Below are positions 43,833 through 55,558 of a stretch of 64,000 bases of DNA, piece after piece (position 1 is the first letter of the stretch; every line of letters begins with the position of its first letter). The position numbers were made by a program, and so were the translations under genes. The stretch comes from Neopestalotiopsis rosae. Taxonomy: Eukaryota; Ascomycota; Sordariomycetes; Amphisphaeriales; Sporocadaceae. The stretch covers positions 1,798,001 to 1,862,000 of the forward strand of contig JALGAS010000004.1 in the NCBI GenBank assembly GCA_023078685.1, given 5' to 3'. Under the pieces are notes generated by a model, which was not told the origin of the DNA, ran no database searches, and was given only the letters and a program-made list of their open reading frames with translations.

Positions 43833-46250
43833 TCAGAACACGGGGCTCAGAGCTGGTGAGCGGTCGCCTTCCCTCTGGCGCCTCTCCTCCTCGGCCCGAA
43901 GAGCGCAACCGGCATGCTGATCATCTGAGTTGCGGAAGCGAACACCGAGATAGCCGTCATCATTTGTTTCCAGATCCAACGGAGTGACAGGGCCCGGGCT
44001 TCCAAGAGGGGCCAGGTTTGGTTTACTGGGATTTGAGGATACGCTGCTGAAGCCAATGTTCCTCATAGAAATGGCATTCAGTGCTGCAGCATTTAGGTTT
44101 CCACCATTAATGGCCAGGCTTGCCTGTGCAATCATGTCTCTTTGGTACTGTTGCAACCTGCGCTTCGCCTCCGACTCTTGCCTCGAATGTCCTGACAGTC
44201 CTTCAGTACGAACAGTAGGGATTTGAGAATCGGACTTGACAGTTGATGTTGAAGTTGCTGCTGACGGTCGGACAGGGTGCATCTGTGGCGAAGGATGTTT
44301 GCTTTCATAATTGGAAGGATAGTATTTGCCCATGGGTAAAGGATTTGCGTGTACACCGCTTGGGATGTATGATGCGACAGGCGTGTTGTTAGCGCTGCTG
44401 CCACTAGCCATCGGAGGCGGTTGTGAGCCAAGAGAAGGCATCTTGGTTGGCATTGACAGTCTTGCCGGCGGCGGCGTGCGACCTGTCGTGACTGGAGCTG
44501 AAGGCGGCGGGTGAATTTCTGGTGAGCAAGACTCTACGGCGTTCTTCAGAGATCTCTCTCGTGCTTTTGAAGCGTCCAGGTGAAAAGGGTGGCTGCGGTA
44601 GACTCGGCTCTGGTCTTCATGAAGAGGAAAATATCCACTGTGCGGCGCGGAAAAATTGTAAAAAGTCAGTCAAGGCAAGTAAACAAGTATCGGCAGGCGA
44701 TCGAGATTTCTAGAAACCACAGAGAAAAATGATCCCAGGCTCCAGAGACGAGCTAAAGCGATAACAAACGAAATGACATACCCAGGAAGATCTCCGCGTG
44801 CTGATAGTGGCGCTGGCGGAGTATAGACGGAAGAATTGCTTGGTCTTGGCTTTCGTATGACTGGAAGTTCAATTGCAATGGGCTGACTGGGAGACGCAAG
44901 AGATGATTGCGATGCCGATTCTAGTTAATTGGCGAGTCAGTAAACAGGTTGTAAAAAAGGACGACCGTGTCTTGTTAATATAAAAAAAGAAAGGCAAGCA
45001 GCGCGAATGTCTTCAAAGATCCGTCTATTACAGTACATGACGCAGTTGGGTCACTTGACCTGTGCGTGCCAGCACGTCCAAGGTACGTACAACGTAGCGT
45101 TGGAAATGGGCGACGGATACGGGTCCTGGCCTGCAACAGACAACAAACCGGGAACCCCATGTACACAATGGGAAAGCCGAAGGGGCTCGGGGGTTGAGGG
45201 GGCTCCAGTTTGCCAGCAGTCCGTGTCTTGTCTTGCAGCAGTGGGAATGAGCGCTTAGGGGTTTCCGGGGTGTGTGCGAGTGCTAATCCGCCTCAAATGT
45301 GCCCGCTAACGAATCGCCAGGCAGACCGCTCAGACATTTTCTGACACTGCGCGCAATCGGCGGATTTCTGGGCTGCTGGGCGGATTCATAGAGGACCCTG
45401 AAGGAAGAGAATGACGGGACCACAATCCTACATTGCCATTGCCAAATACCCATCCCGCCACACACACCACCAGCGCCAGCGCCAGGCGCCAACGCCAGTG
45501 CAGTGTTCAGGTCAGCAGCAGTGCAGCGCGTCAAACGTGCACCCCGCCTTCAGGCTGCACTACTGTGTATTCACTGCGCTTGCGTGTACTAAAATGGTAG
45601 TCCCCTGGAACGGAGGATTTTGGTGTGGCGGGGGGCATTAGCTAGCGGCTCGCTTGGCTTTCCCGTGCCACCCAATGGTCGGTGTGCCACTCAGCATTCG
45701 GATGGATCAGTGCAACTCGCTGGCCCTATAGCCCGTCGGCAATACGGCATCGGCGGTAATAAGCCCCCAAGAGATTAGGTATCTCTCAGAAAACCCGTGG
45801 AGTCGCTTGTAATACCCTGCGCAGAAAACAGAAAGAAGGGAAAACGGTCGATTTGAGCCCACAAACTCGGACCAAGTCCCTTGATTTTTTTCTCTCGTCT
45901 GGGCGGATGATTCGACCGCGACGGAGGGAAAGGGGCCAAGAAAAGACTGCAAAGGACGAAGGGAAAGATAGAGGCAATAATGAACAAAATCCGGACATAC
46001 CAAGAGGCTTGAAGTGCTGGTCGGCTGCCTTCTTCGCGGGCATGGCCCATGGGCTCGAAGGTTGAGGAACAGGAGACGGCTTTGCAGAGAATATAATATC
46101 TTCTCCAGAGAATTCGCCTGGCGACGACACTGCCGAGACTTCTGAGGCGTTGGATAGATTCGACAGTGATCGTCCTGGCATGGCAGGTCGGCGAGAGGCC
46201 ATCGTAGACAACATCGACGGCGATTTGAGCGAGCGCCCAAGTGTAGCCAT
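43833..46250 (-). CDS. unknown conserved-looking fungal protein, three exons with a 1.08-kb intron
   Basis: Exons 46250-46001, 44920-44782 and 44637-43833 join in phase to about 397 residues. Exon 1 ends HFKPL plus one base (GTATGT donor). Exon 2 begins after CTGACTC...AACTAG and completes Glu, continuing SASQSSLASPSQPIAI. Exon 2 ends ARGDLPG, and exon 3 starts GYFPLHEDQSRVYRSHPF. The composition is rich in Ser, Pro and Ala, largely disordered; a short helix (QESEAKRRLQQYQRDMIAQA) and NDDGYLGVRFRNSDDQH near the C-terminus look structured. No family recognised, no membrane span or signal peptide. The first intron is far longer than any other here (1,080 nt); a missing exon or an alternative promoter within it is possible. 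Function cannot be stated. Confidence 0.6.
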
Positions 46251-49200
46251 TGCCTTTTTCCTCCTCTTGTAATAAGAGATTCTTTAGAGCACGTCGACCG
46301 TTTCAGAATGGCGCCTGTATACCGATCGGAAGAACACAAATCAGTATGGTGAATAATGAGCTAGTAGAGAATCGCAACGGTTGAGATATCGGTTGGCTGT
46401 CAAAGGATGGGTGACCAGATATTCAGAGTGTCTAGCGTTTATGATCTGGCAGACACCGAAGGAGAACGCGCGTTTCGAATCCCGACTGGAGGCCAAACGA
46501 AGACACTGGCAACCCCGCCAACGAAGATTTGCCAAAAAAGTTGAGAATGCGACCGGATGTGATATGGAGTAGGTAAGGGTAGTTTGCTGTGCGCAAGCAG
46601 ATATATATCCGAGTGGACTTCCCGGTGCTCTGGTTGGAGGGGAGGGGGCCCGAAGGAAGAGGAGATCGGATGCTTACCTTAATTCTGCAAGGTCTGATAG
46701 AAAGTCTTATCTAGAGAACGGTGGACAGACTGAGAGTGCTAGCTAGGTAGCAAGCAACCAACACACCGCAATGCTGGATGGATAGTTCAGGCGTTGCTGG
46801 CTGAAATAGCAGCTGAGGTTGATCGTCGTGTGGTCGCGCGATGTTTCCCCACTGCCAATTTGTCCAACAGGTGAAGGTGAGATGGAGGGGGGGCCCGCTC
46901 TCGCGTCTACTATGTACCACGCTGGGAACAAGTGGTTCCAAGGCTCCGTAGTTGACCCCGTAACACCTATCAATCTTTTTGGTCCTCAAATCCCAACTCA
47001 CCAGTGACCCGGATCCCTGAAGTTGGGCATGTGAAGTAAGGAGGGGAGAGTTGTGTGTGTGCGTTGCCTGTCGGTCGTTGGCCGTGGACAGATGGGAGGG
47101 GCGCCAAAGAGCAGAGAAAGAAGAGAAGAAGGCAAATTCAAAAAGGTGACGGGTACATGTATTCTGGTGCCTCGGAGTATGGCTACCGGCAGAGAGAGAG
47201 AGACAGAGGGACGCTCTTGTGCTACATATAAAAAGTCGGAGTATGTAGAATACCTATGTTGGTCGTTTGCGGTATGAATGATAATCGTTTGTGGAAGGAG
47301 GGTGTACGAGTCAACTGTAGGCCAGTTTGTGTGTCGAAATTCATAAGAAATGAAGAAGAGGCAGTGACAGCTCTGGTACCTTGGTAGGTCTAATGTACAT
47401 TTGATCAATGAGAGCTCTCAACGTTGAGTACGGGACACCACGACTAGCACAGGGCAAAGTTTCCAAGATCAGCAACTACTACAGATGTACATGTCTCTTC
47501 TGGTCTTATCAAGGAGGGAGGGGCCGTCTTTTCACACACACACACCTACACACACATATTATTGCAGGAAGGATGCGCCTCCCAAGACTGATGAGCGAGT
47601 AGCAGCCGGAGTGGCAGTGAAAGCGAGGGCAAGGCTCAGATCATTAGCTACAGAGTACATTATTTCCCTTTTCTCTGGTCTTCTTCGACGAACACGCGGA
47701 CAATGTACGAAAAGTACTCCGATCTGACAGTGACAAGGCCAGCCAAGCCTCCAGGACCCTGAGAAGGAACGTACGAACATTTTTTGACCCAAAAAGTTTG
47801 GCGTTCACTACTCAATTCCCCCGGGTCCATGCATGTGGGTGGTTCATCTGCGAATCCAATTCCACATCAGCCACGCGCCACTAAAAGTCATCCCGTGTCC
47901 GGTCCGGGTCACAGGTACGGCGGGGGGCGCATCAGCATATGCGTGCACTCTGTATACTATAAGGTATGTGACCACTGGCTGATGATTTGCAGACGCTCAA
48001 TAGTGCGGACAGACTCAACTCCATGAGAACAGAAAGTGTTTAATGGCAATGCTTCTGCAGCGTTTCAGTCGCATACCTATACTACAACATAGGAAGCCAT
48101 GAGGAGCAAGCATAGCGTTCGCCGTCCGACTGGATCGTGATCCCATTTGATGGATGCGTCGCCACACCTGCGGTCCACGACGCAGCACAATTGCTGTGGA
48201 GGACGGTTGGTAGGTTGGATGGATGATCCCTAGAGCAACTACACTATTCAGACAAGACGTGCATACGATCTTCTGCAATAACCCCTCGGTTCATCCATCC
48301 ATCTTCCCACCCTTAATCCTGACAATGTGCAAGCAATACTCAGCCACCCATGACTTACTATCCAGGGTGACATGTCACACCTGCAGTTTTCGGTGCGGGT
48401 CGTTGGTTACTCAAGTTTGCGCGTTATAACACCACATATACCTACTTTGTATATCGTACACCACACAACATGCATGTACGCTATTATCCCCCGGTGGCTT
48501 GCATGCATATGACGAGAAAACTACGTGTTGCATGTCTCTGGTAGGGTGGCAGGAGATCTACACATGGCAAATCTGACCAGGCCAACCAGGGTAAAGGGCC
48601 CTTTCAGGGTCGTCAATCGTAGGTAAGTCATTCAGTCAGTCAGTCAATCAGTATCAGTCCTCTGCACCATCTAATTCTTGTGACTCTCGTTATTTACATG
48701 GCTAACATTATACGAGAAAGAACAAGAACAATACCTATGGTCTAATCTCGCCAACGCTCAAGTGCTTCTAGCTTGGAAAAATAGCCTGATAGTCGAATGG
48801 TCCAAGGTCGTGGCTAGTAATATGGACCCTGACTAGAGATTCGCCTGCTCCCTTGTTATCTTACTCTTTTTTCTTCCCTTCTCCCCTCTTTCCTTTTGCT
48901 CCTTCCAGAATATCCACGCAAGTCAAACGGACGGTCGGGCTCTACCTCTCTGCATTTCGTACATATTGGGCTTTCACAACTTATCTTTTTTGCCTTTCTT
49001 GGCACTTCGACTCGCCAGTGCGGTCTTTCTATGGATACCAAAAAGTCTACTTTGCACAACCCGCCCTGCTTTCGGTTATCTTGCCAGCAGCTAATGCAGT
49101 GCATCGATGCAAACTGAACCGGCCTTCACCCATTCGTGGTCAGGCGGGTAGCCGATCTTCGATGTCTAACAATATGCTGCCCACTTCCCTCTCCTGACTT

Positions 49201-52200
49201 TTTTTTCCGTCTGTTAATAAACTGGATCCTGCCGAATATGCGGGGATTTCACGAGTCAGTGCCCGTGATTGTTTACTTTGCTGCAGATGAGAGCAATCAT
49301 GGAAACGGTTGCCCGCTCCATTACTACCCTGGGTGCTTTTAGTACCAGATATGGGGTTCTCACGATTCACCATGCCTCGCGTGTCTCTGTGACACATGGG
49401 AGGGAAAGGCGTCATGCTGCATTGTGCTCCGACCCAAAGAGCCCATACCATGTACCGTCTGCTGTTTGCGCAAGCCTCTTTGGGGAGGGCACCCAATCAT
49501 ACTGTATATCACGCACGGCTGTATCAGAATATGCGACGCCGATCTAGTGGGTTGATCGATGCTGAAAAGGGAATAAAAACCTTGAATAGTGACAAGCAAC
49601 CAAGCAACTTGGCTTTTTTGCCTTTGAGCAAAGGAACAATCAAGCCACAGCTTGGCAAGTTGCTGCGGCGGCGATCAAAAAAGTCAACTTAATCGGTTCA
49701 CATGCGCACAGCCCGATTCGACCGATTTCATATCTGCTGTTGCATGGCTTTGCATGGCTGAATATACTACTGTAAGTTGATACACCTAGGCACCGCGGGA
49801 GAGGGTAATCTTCTTTGAACGTGTCAAGCAGGACGACTAGGAAGAAATTCGTTTTATCCAGGTGGCAAGTGTACCGGTGCCCTTGAGTGTCATGGATGAC
49901 TTCTACCCTCCATCCATCATCCTGAGTCTGCTCTGCGCACATCATCTTGCGTTATCCAAGTCTCTGTCGTCGTCCTCCTTCCCTCTCCTCCTACTCCTCC
50001 ACCTCCTCTTCCCCATCCACAGTCGTGAGAAATATCTAATGTATTCGCCGTGAAGGTGTGGACTTCGGGGACAAAGCCCAATCAACAGCTAGCGGCTGGA
50101 CAACGAGGGGTCCCGTCGCATGTGTCTCAGATCATAGTGACCAATCTCATCAAGCCGTCCTTCCTGCCGCCAAGGTGCTTATTTTTTATTTCCCTCTCTC
50201 TTTCAACCTCTGCCAAGCTTCGACCGATGCCCCCATGACGTCGTCTGGCAGCCGTGAACGGGGGGACCCTGGCAATCCTGGGCCGTTTTAGTATTCAAAG
50301 CATCCTGGGCCCGCGGCGCGGATCAGCCGCTAAGGTGAGTTGCAAAAGTAACCATGGAAGGTCAGAAAGCCCACGGGTGATTGGTACCAAGTCGGCGGAC
50401 GGTAAGGGTATAGTCAACGTAGCATGGACTAAGGTTACGCGTCTGGTGTCGGCCCTGCGATGTATGTTGTTGGGCAATCATATTTTTTTCGAATCCCCTC
50501 TCTCTTTTCCTCGGAGCGGATATCAACGTTATGTGGCAGACTGTCTAGCGGTACACTAGTCGGAAACCCCTGCTTCCAACTTTGTTCCCTAGCCTGCCAG
50601 CGTTGATGAGAATTTTCGTATTTCCATGGCAGCATAAGCAGTTTGTGTTGCTAGCAGGCGGTCAAGATGATGGATCATGAAACTTGACCGACTTGGCGCC
50701 TTTTCGTTTAGTTTGTTGGCATCTCAATAGCATTGTAGCACTGGCTTGTCTCTGAGCAAAGCGAAGGCACTTGGCGTGGCTTGATGCGACAGTGGACTTG
50801 TATAGGTTATCCTTCTAGAAGGCTTACATTGGCTTCTTCGTTTATTACTCGTCAAGCTTATCAGTGACACCATCTCTCACGCTAGAATCCGATGAAACGT
50901 CCTTTTGCTATTGATTAGGTACGCCTCGTCAAACGACGAAGTGACTTGAGGGTATGGGCCGAACTTTCTTTTTTTTATGGCATCTCTATAAAGGCGAGCA
51001 GCTTCGAGATCGTGCGAATAAACACGTGTGAGTCAGCATACCAACGTTTTGGGAATTGTACTGGTCTATATCATGACTCGATTCCGGCTGCTTCCTTACT
51101 CATGGACATGATTTCCCGCAGGGTATATTCCAAGAAGTGAAGTCGTTTCCCTTGGAATTTTGAGAACCACCGTGTCACAACCAGGCCCCCCAAGTGCCGT
51201 GAAATGTCAAGAAACGATGTAACCGCACATGATGACCATTATCGATGCACCCTGTTGCGCTGGTTCATCACACACAACATTTCCAAAGCGGAGCAAGTAA
51301 AAAAAGGGACTTTTTCTCTCGATCCATTCAAATATTTGAGTGGCTCGAATGGGTTCCCAATGATCTACGAAAAGGGAAGCTTGGACGCGCCGCGGGAGCG
51401 TTCCCGCAACGGGAAGGGTTCCATTCTATGCAGGGCCATCGAACGAACCCCATAGCTACCCAATCTCCATATCGGTGATGATACAGTTTTGCGAATTTTT
51501 TGAAGGGATGTTCTGTGGCAAAAAGAAGAAAGGGAGTGAGCAAAAACGATGAATTAATGGGTCACTCTATTACTAGCTTGACGTCAAGTGTGATCCATGT
51601 CTGCGCGAAGCGGTAAAGAAAAGGGGATTGGATGAGAATTTCATACAAGCGAATTGCCGTCAAGTCTCCATCGAATCGGCTTGTTTCGTGATCGCAACCT
51701 CGAGATCAGATATCAAAGATATGTATTGAATGTATTGATCGGGTTTCATATAAATTACAAACATCCAGCGATCCGACAACGGCAGTCCATGCAAGAATGA
51801 TAAGAGCTTGAATCAAGAAATCGGCGGCTGCCCTAGTCGGCGTTCTAGGCATTGATATACACAGTGATTCATAATGACAAAGCTCTACTTCCTTCGTACT
51901 TTATATTCAAGGAGACCTTTATGTATTTTTTGTAGAAACATAGAAATCAAACTGATAGTAATTTCTATGATGTTTGTGCGTATGTTATCCTATAGAAGAC
52001 CAGCAGTCTCTTATTTCGAGTTCCTTAATAACTGCAAAGCTATAGTCAGCCAAATTCCTCTTCACTCTAGATACCGACTATCAATCGCTGGAAACATCAT
52101 TCCTGTGCTTGTGTATCGCTGAAACTCCTCCATCTTGACTCCATCCCAGCCAGCGTCCTCATCGTCATCTGCTCCTTCGTCGGAGACTTCTGTCAATGAT

Positions 52201-53316
52201 TTGGCAACCGGAGAGACATGTCATGAAAGTATTGCCTCTAGAATACAAAGTCTCCATCAGACGCCAAGAATCGGGCCTGGTTTTGATTATATATTCTCGA
52301 AAAACAAAATCATTTGTACCAAATGTCTCTTCACCAAGCCGAGAATGTCATTGTACGATATCAACCTTAGTCGACACCGTTGGCCAGCTTTCCTGATGCT
52401 CCTCCAGGGCTGACCAGCAATTAGTCTAATGCGAGTGTTTCTACCCTCCATCAAACACCGAGCAACGTCTTATTCAAAAATGGCCTTCTTCCTTTTAGAC
52501 GCACTGGCAGTATTACCTCTTCACTAATCGTACCAGCACCCCGAGCCATAAAAAGTCCAGTTGAGCGCTCGGCGTCACCCACAACGCCACAGACTGAAAT
52601 TTTTTCCAAAAAGCCATTGCTGTCATCGTGGAGACAGCTTCATTGACCACCAACCCGCAACGTAATCCCCCATGGGCGGATCATGCCGCTAAAAACAAAG
52701 AGGCACGACGACTTTGAAATAGTCTTTCCGCTAATCCCAACCGTTCCAGAAGCTTATTAGATTAGTGATTTCTGGTCCACTCGATAAATAAAGGCGAGAC
52801 ACGCGTGTGGGAAAAAAACGTCAGAGAAATCCGAAATAGGGGCTTGCCATGCGGTAATTTTGCAGTAAAGCAGGCTTCTTATCGTCACTTATTTCCTGGC
52901 TCGGTATCAATTGGGGGCATCATTCCTGATCGCTGAAGAAGACGTGTATTATTAGGATTCAAAAATTAGTAGGGTTTAAAGTCAACTCTTTGTTACTCAA
53001 CACTTCTCTCGCCATCGGTCACATGGGTATATGTCTAGGAACACCAACACCGATCTCCCGCGCAGAAACAAAAAGGATATTCAAGTAAAAGAAAACAACG
53101 CTAAACGGGACTGTCGTGGTATCATGTTTTCGTTCGTCGCCAAATACTGCATCCCCCTCCATTATTCGTCATGAGCGAGCTGAAGAGGTTCAAGCTTCCC
53201 ATCTTGTGTGATTTTTGTCGGGTTCGTAATCCATTCCCATGCCATAAGAGATTCTAGTGCTGAATCTCTGGCATCTCGTGGGCATCGTCAAAATGCTCAG
53301 TAAACCTGGAGCGCCT
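46251..53316. other. 7-kb gene-free region
   Basis: The largest empty stretch in the window. Frames are short and overlapping (for example 46998-47408 -, 48853-49197 +, 49140-49496 -) and none shows a domain. CA-rich microsatellite at about 47533-47559 and CAGT runs at about 48625-48655. Near 52080-52230 the minus strand encodes a short acidic peptide (VSDEGADDDEDAGWDG...) that may be a decayed remnant. I see no tRNA, no transposase and no terminal repeats. Upstream regulatory DNA of the 46250 gene must lie at the left end. Confidence 0.5.
47533..47560. repeat. interrupted (CA)n microsatellite
   Basis: CACACACACAC followed by CTA and a second CA run. Intergenic. Confidence 0.8.
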
Positions 53317-53890
53317 CTACTTCCTCCAGCCAGACGAGCGAGTGGACGCGTTGCGGCCGAGGTTGGCACGTCCAGTGAAGCGACTGTGGCGCTCCTTGTG
53401 TGCCCACCAGTAGGCAGCCATGCCAATGGTGCCCAGCAGCCAGAGGATCAAGTTGGCCAGGTCGACCCAGACGGCGTTCTTCATGAGCTGGACGTCGCTG
53501 TTGCCCTCGGGGTCCTCGTGGATGTACATCTTGCCAAAGATGCCAAAGACTGCACACCACAGAATGAAAATGACCAAGCTCCAGGCAGGAACGACTGCGA
53601 AGCGCAGGATGAAGGGGACCAAATAGAGCAGCGCAGTCAGAGAGGAGAGGGCGCCGACAACTACGGCGTAGACCTAATGGGACAAGGCTGATCAATATCT
53701 ATTCGCACTATGATGAAGTCCATGGGTGAGGCAGAAAACATACCCATTTGCCGTCGGCATAGACGTGAGCCTTGCGAGCTCTGTCGAGATACTTGCCATA
53801 GAGGCCAATGACGACCAATCCCATGACAAACTGGAAAAAGTGTAGCACTGAGAAGAGCAGATAGCTCAGCGCCATACCGAAGAGCCCCAT
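53317..53890 (-). CDS. MARVEL-domain four-span membrane protein
   Basis: Exons 53890-53744 and 53673-53317 (70-nt intron, GTATGT...CCCATTAG, phase 0) give 167 residues. Four hydrophobic segments are visible: ALSYLLFSVLHFFQFVMGLV, VYAVVVGALSSLTALLYLVP, WSLVIFILWCAVFGIFG and VDLANLILWLLGTIGMAAYW. The third is followed by KMYIHEDPEG. This short four-span layout with a polar loop after span 1 (YLDRARKAHVYADGKW) fits the fungal MARVEL family (PF01284). The C-terminus is basic (RANLGRNASTRSSGWRK) and cytosolic by the positive-inside rule. Known members take part in membrane apposition, eisosome or vesicle sites; the specific role here is not known. Nce102 is a relative but is not clearly this protein. 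Confidence 0.82.
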
Positions 53891-55558
53891 GGTGAATCGG
53901 GTTGCGAGATTTGTTGTGGGTCAGGAAGTCGCGAAATATACTGTCGAGAATGTTGACTACAAGCAGAGAGCTTTGCGAAGCTTTTGCTGAAGCTGTTGAG
54001 CGATATGATGGCACTGCCAAGGGGTATCCAATGCCTGACTCGTGATTGTGTCACACAGTTGGGAAGGAAGGTTATCAGTCTGGAATGCTGGTTGGTGTCT
54101 TTTGTGAATGAAGAAACAGAAACCTGAACAAGCTGCAGCTATTGGGGGAAAGGGACCTTCAAAGGAATGGGATGGAGAGGAGCTGGACGCGCGCAAGCCC
54201 AAAAAAGTTCTGGTCATTGGGGAAAATTGAGTCCCAAGGTCCCATGAATCGGTGAATAGAGTTTAGCGCTTCATTTCCAAGATCTGGGCGGCGGTTGGAA
54301 CTTATGACGCAATGACAATATTCAATCGCTTTTATCTGCCCTCGCTACCTGCCAACAAGGTGTGAATATGCCCCCCTGTCAGTCACGACCCCTCCACTAA
54401 CCCCTGGCTTGGCAAGCGCTAGAAAGCCAACGGACTGGGCCCGCGCAACTGGAACTGGTTGACTGTGAGTCTGGATTCTGGAAGCTCTTCTTTTTTACTT
54501 TTTCTACTTTGCTTAGGCAGGGGCCCTCGTAGCTCTCCGAGCCTATCACGATGCGAATTTTGTAGTCTCAGTTGCTCGATTCGGACGATACCAAGAGCTT
54601 ATTCAATGGACTGTCACACCTTCTTGTGTAGTCTGCGTATGTAATCAAGCAGTGATCTAGAACCTCGCTCTACATGATCATAAAACCACCATCTCATGTC
54701 TAGTTGTACTACGAGTGAATGAGTGCGAGTACGTGGGTAGGCGTAGAGAGTACTTTTCATCCCTCGTCGTCGTCAGGAACACGTCAAACAGATGCTCCCC
54801 CGTACCCATCATCAGATGACAGCTGTCTGCTAACCAATAATGCTTCACCATTCCCCACATATGTGAAGAATAACCGCCAACTGGTGGGCATGATGTGGCT
54901 CTCATTGAAACAATGAATAGAAGTGGATAACTAGTCTGCCCAGGTGGTCAGTCATCTACAAGACTTCAGCTGAACCACGACTGTCCGTCGAGCTATGAAT
55001 AGTCTTACATTATACTGCCCATACCTCGCCCAGTCAGACTTCTTACAATCTGCCCTCCAACTACCGCGTACGCCTTAGAATATGTTTTTTTATTCCCTTC
55101 ACTTATGATTGCACCAGTTGTAATAGGTCCTTGCTTACTTAGAAGAAAGCTGAATAAAATGCAAGTGTGGTATCATTATTGTTGTCAGCTAATCGCCGTT
55201 TTGAATATCTCGATACGGCCCGCCCCTCATTCAGATCAAACTCTGCCAGTCGCTAACGATACAATTTATTCCAGGCCCGAAAGTTCCCCAGATAAGATTG
55301 TCTGAGATAATACTTTCGTTGACCAAATTCCTCGACATCTTTGCTGGGCTCGTGGTCCATCAAGTCGTGTATGACATAACAAATTGCAGATGTTTCCTGC
55401 TTCTTTTCTCGGAAGTGCGAATCCGGATTCGTGTGTTTTACATCTGCATCTAGCAGTGTGTCTTTTTGTGGTTGTCCCAAGCCAGGAGATATTAAAATGC
55501 TGATTCAAAAGAGACATCGATGCCCGGGTCGACTCTCGTGCTGCTTGACATCCTCTGA
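53891..55558. other. intergenic between MARVEL and SSK1 genes
   Basis: It holds the MARVEL promoter and the SSK1 3' end. The frames present have no domain. Nothing else seen. Confidence 0.5.

Noticed and set aside
48853..49496. Overlapping frames of 114 (+) and 118 (-) codons
   Set aside because: Mutually overlapping with no domain; treated as chance.
52080..52420. Acidic minus-strand peptide and a plus-strand 92-codon frame
   Set aside because: The plus frame starts with TTG; the minus frame is about 50 codons with stops at both ends. Kept only as a possible remnant.
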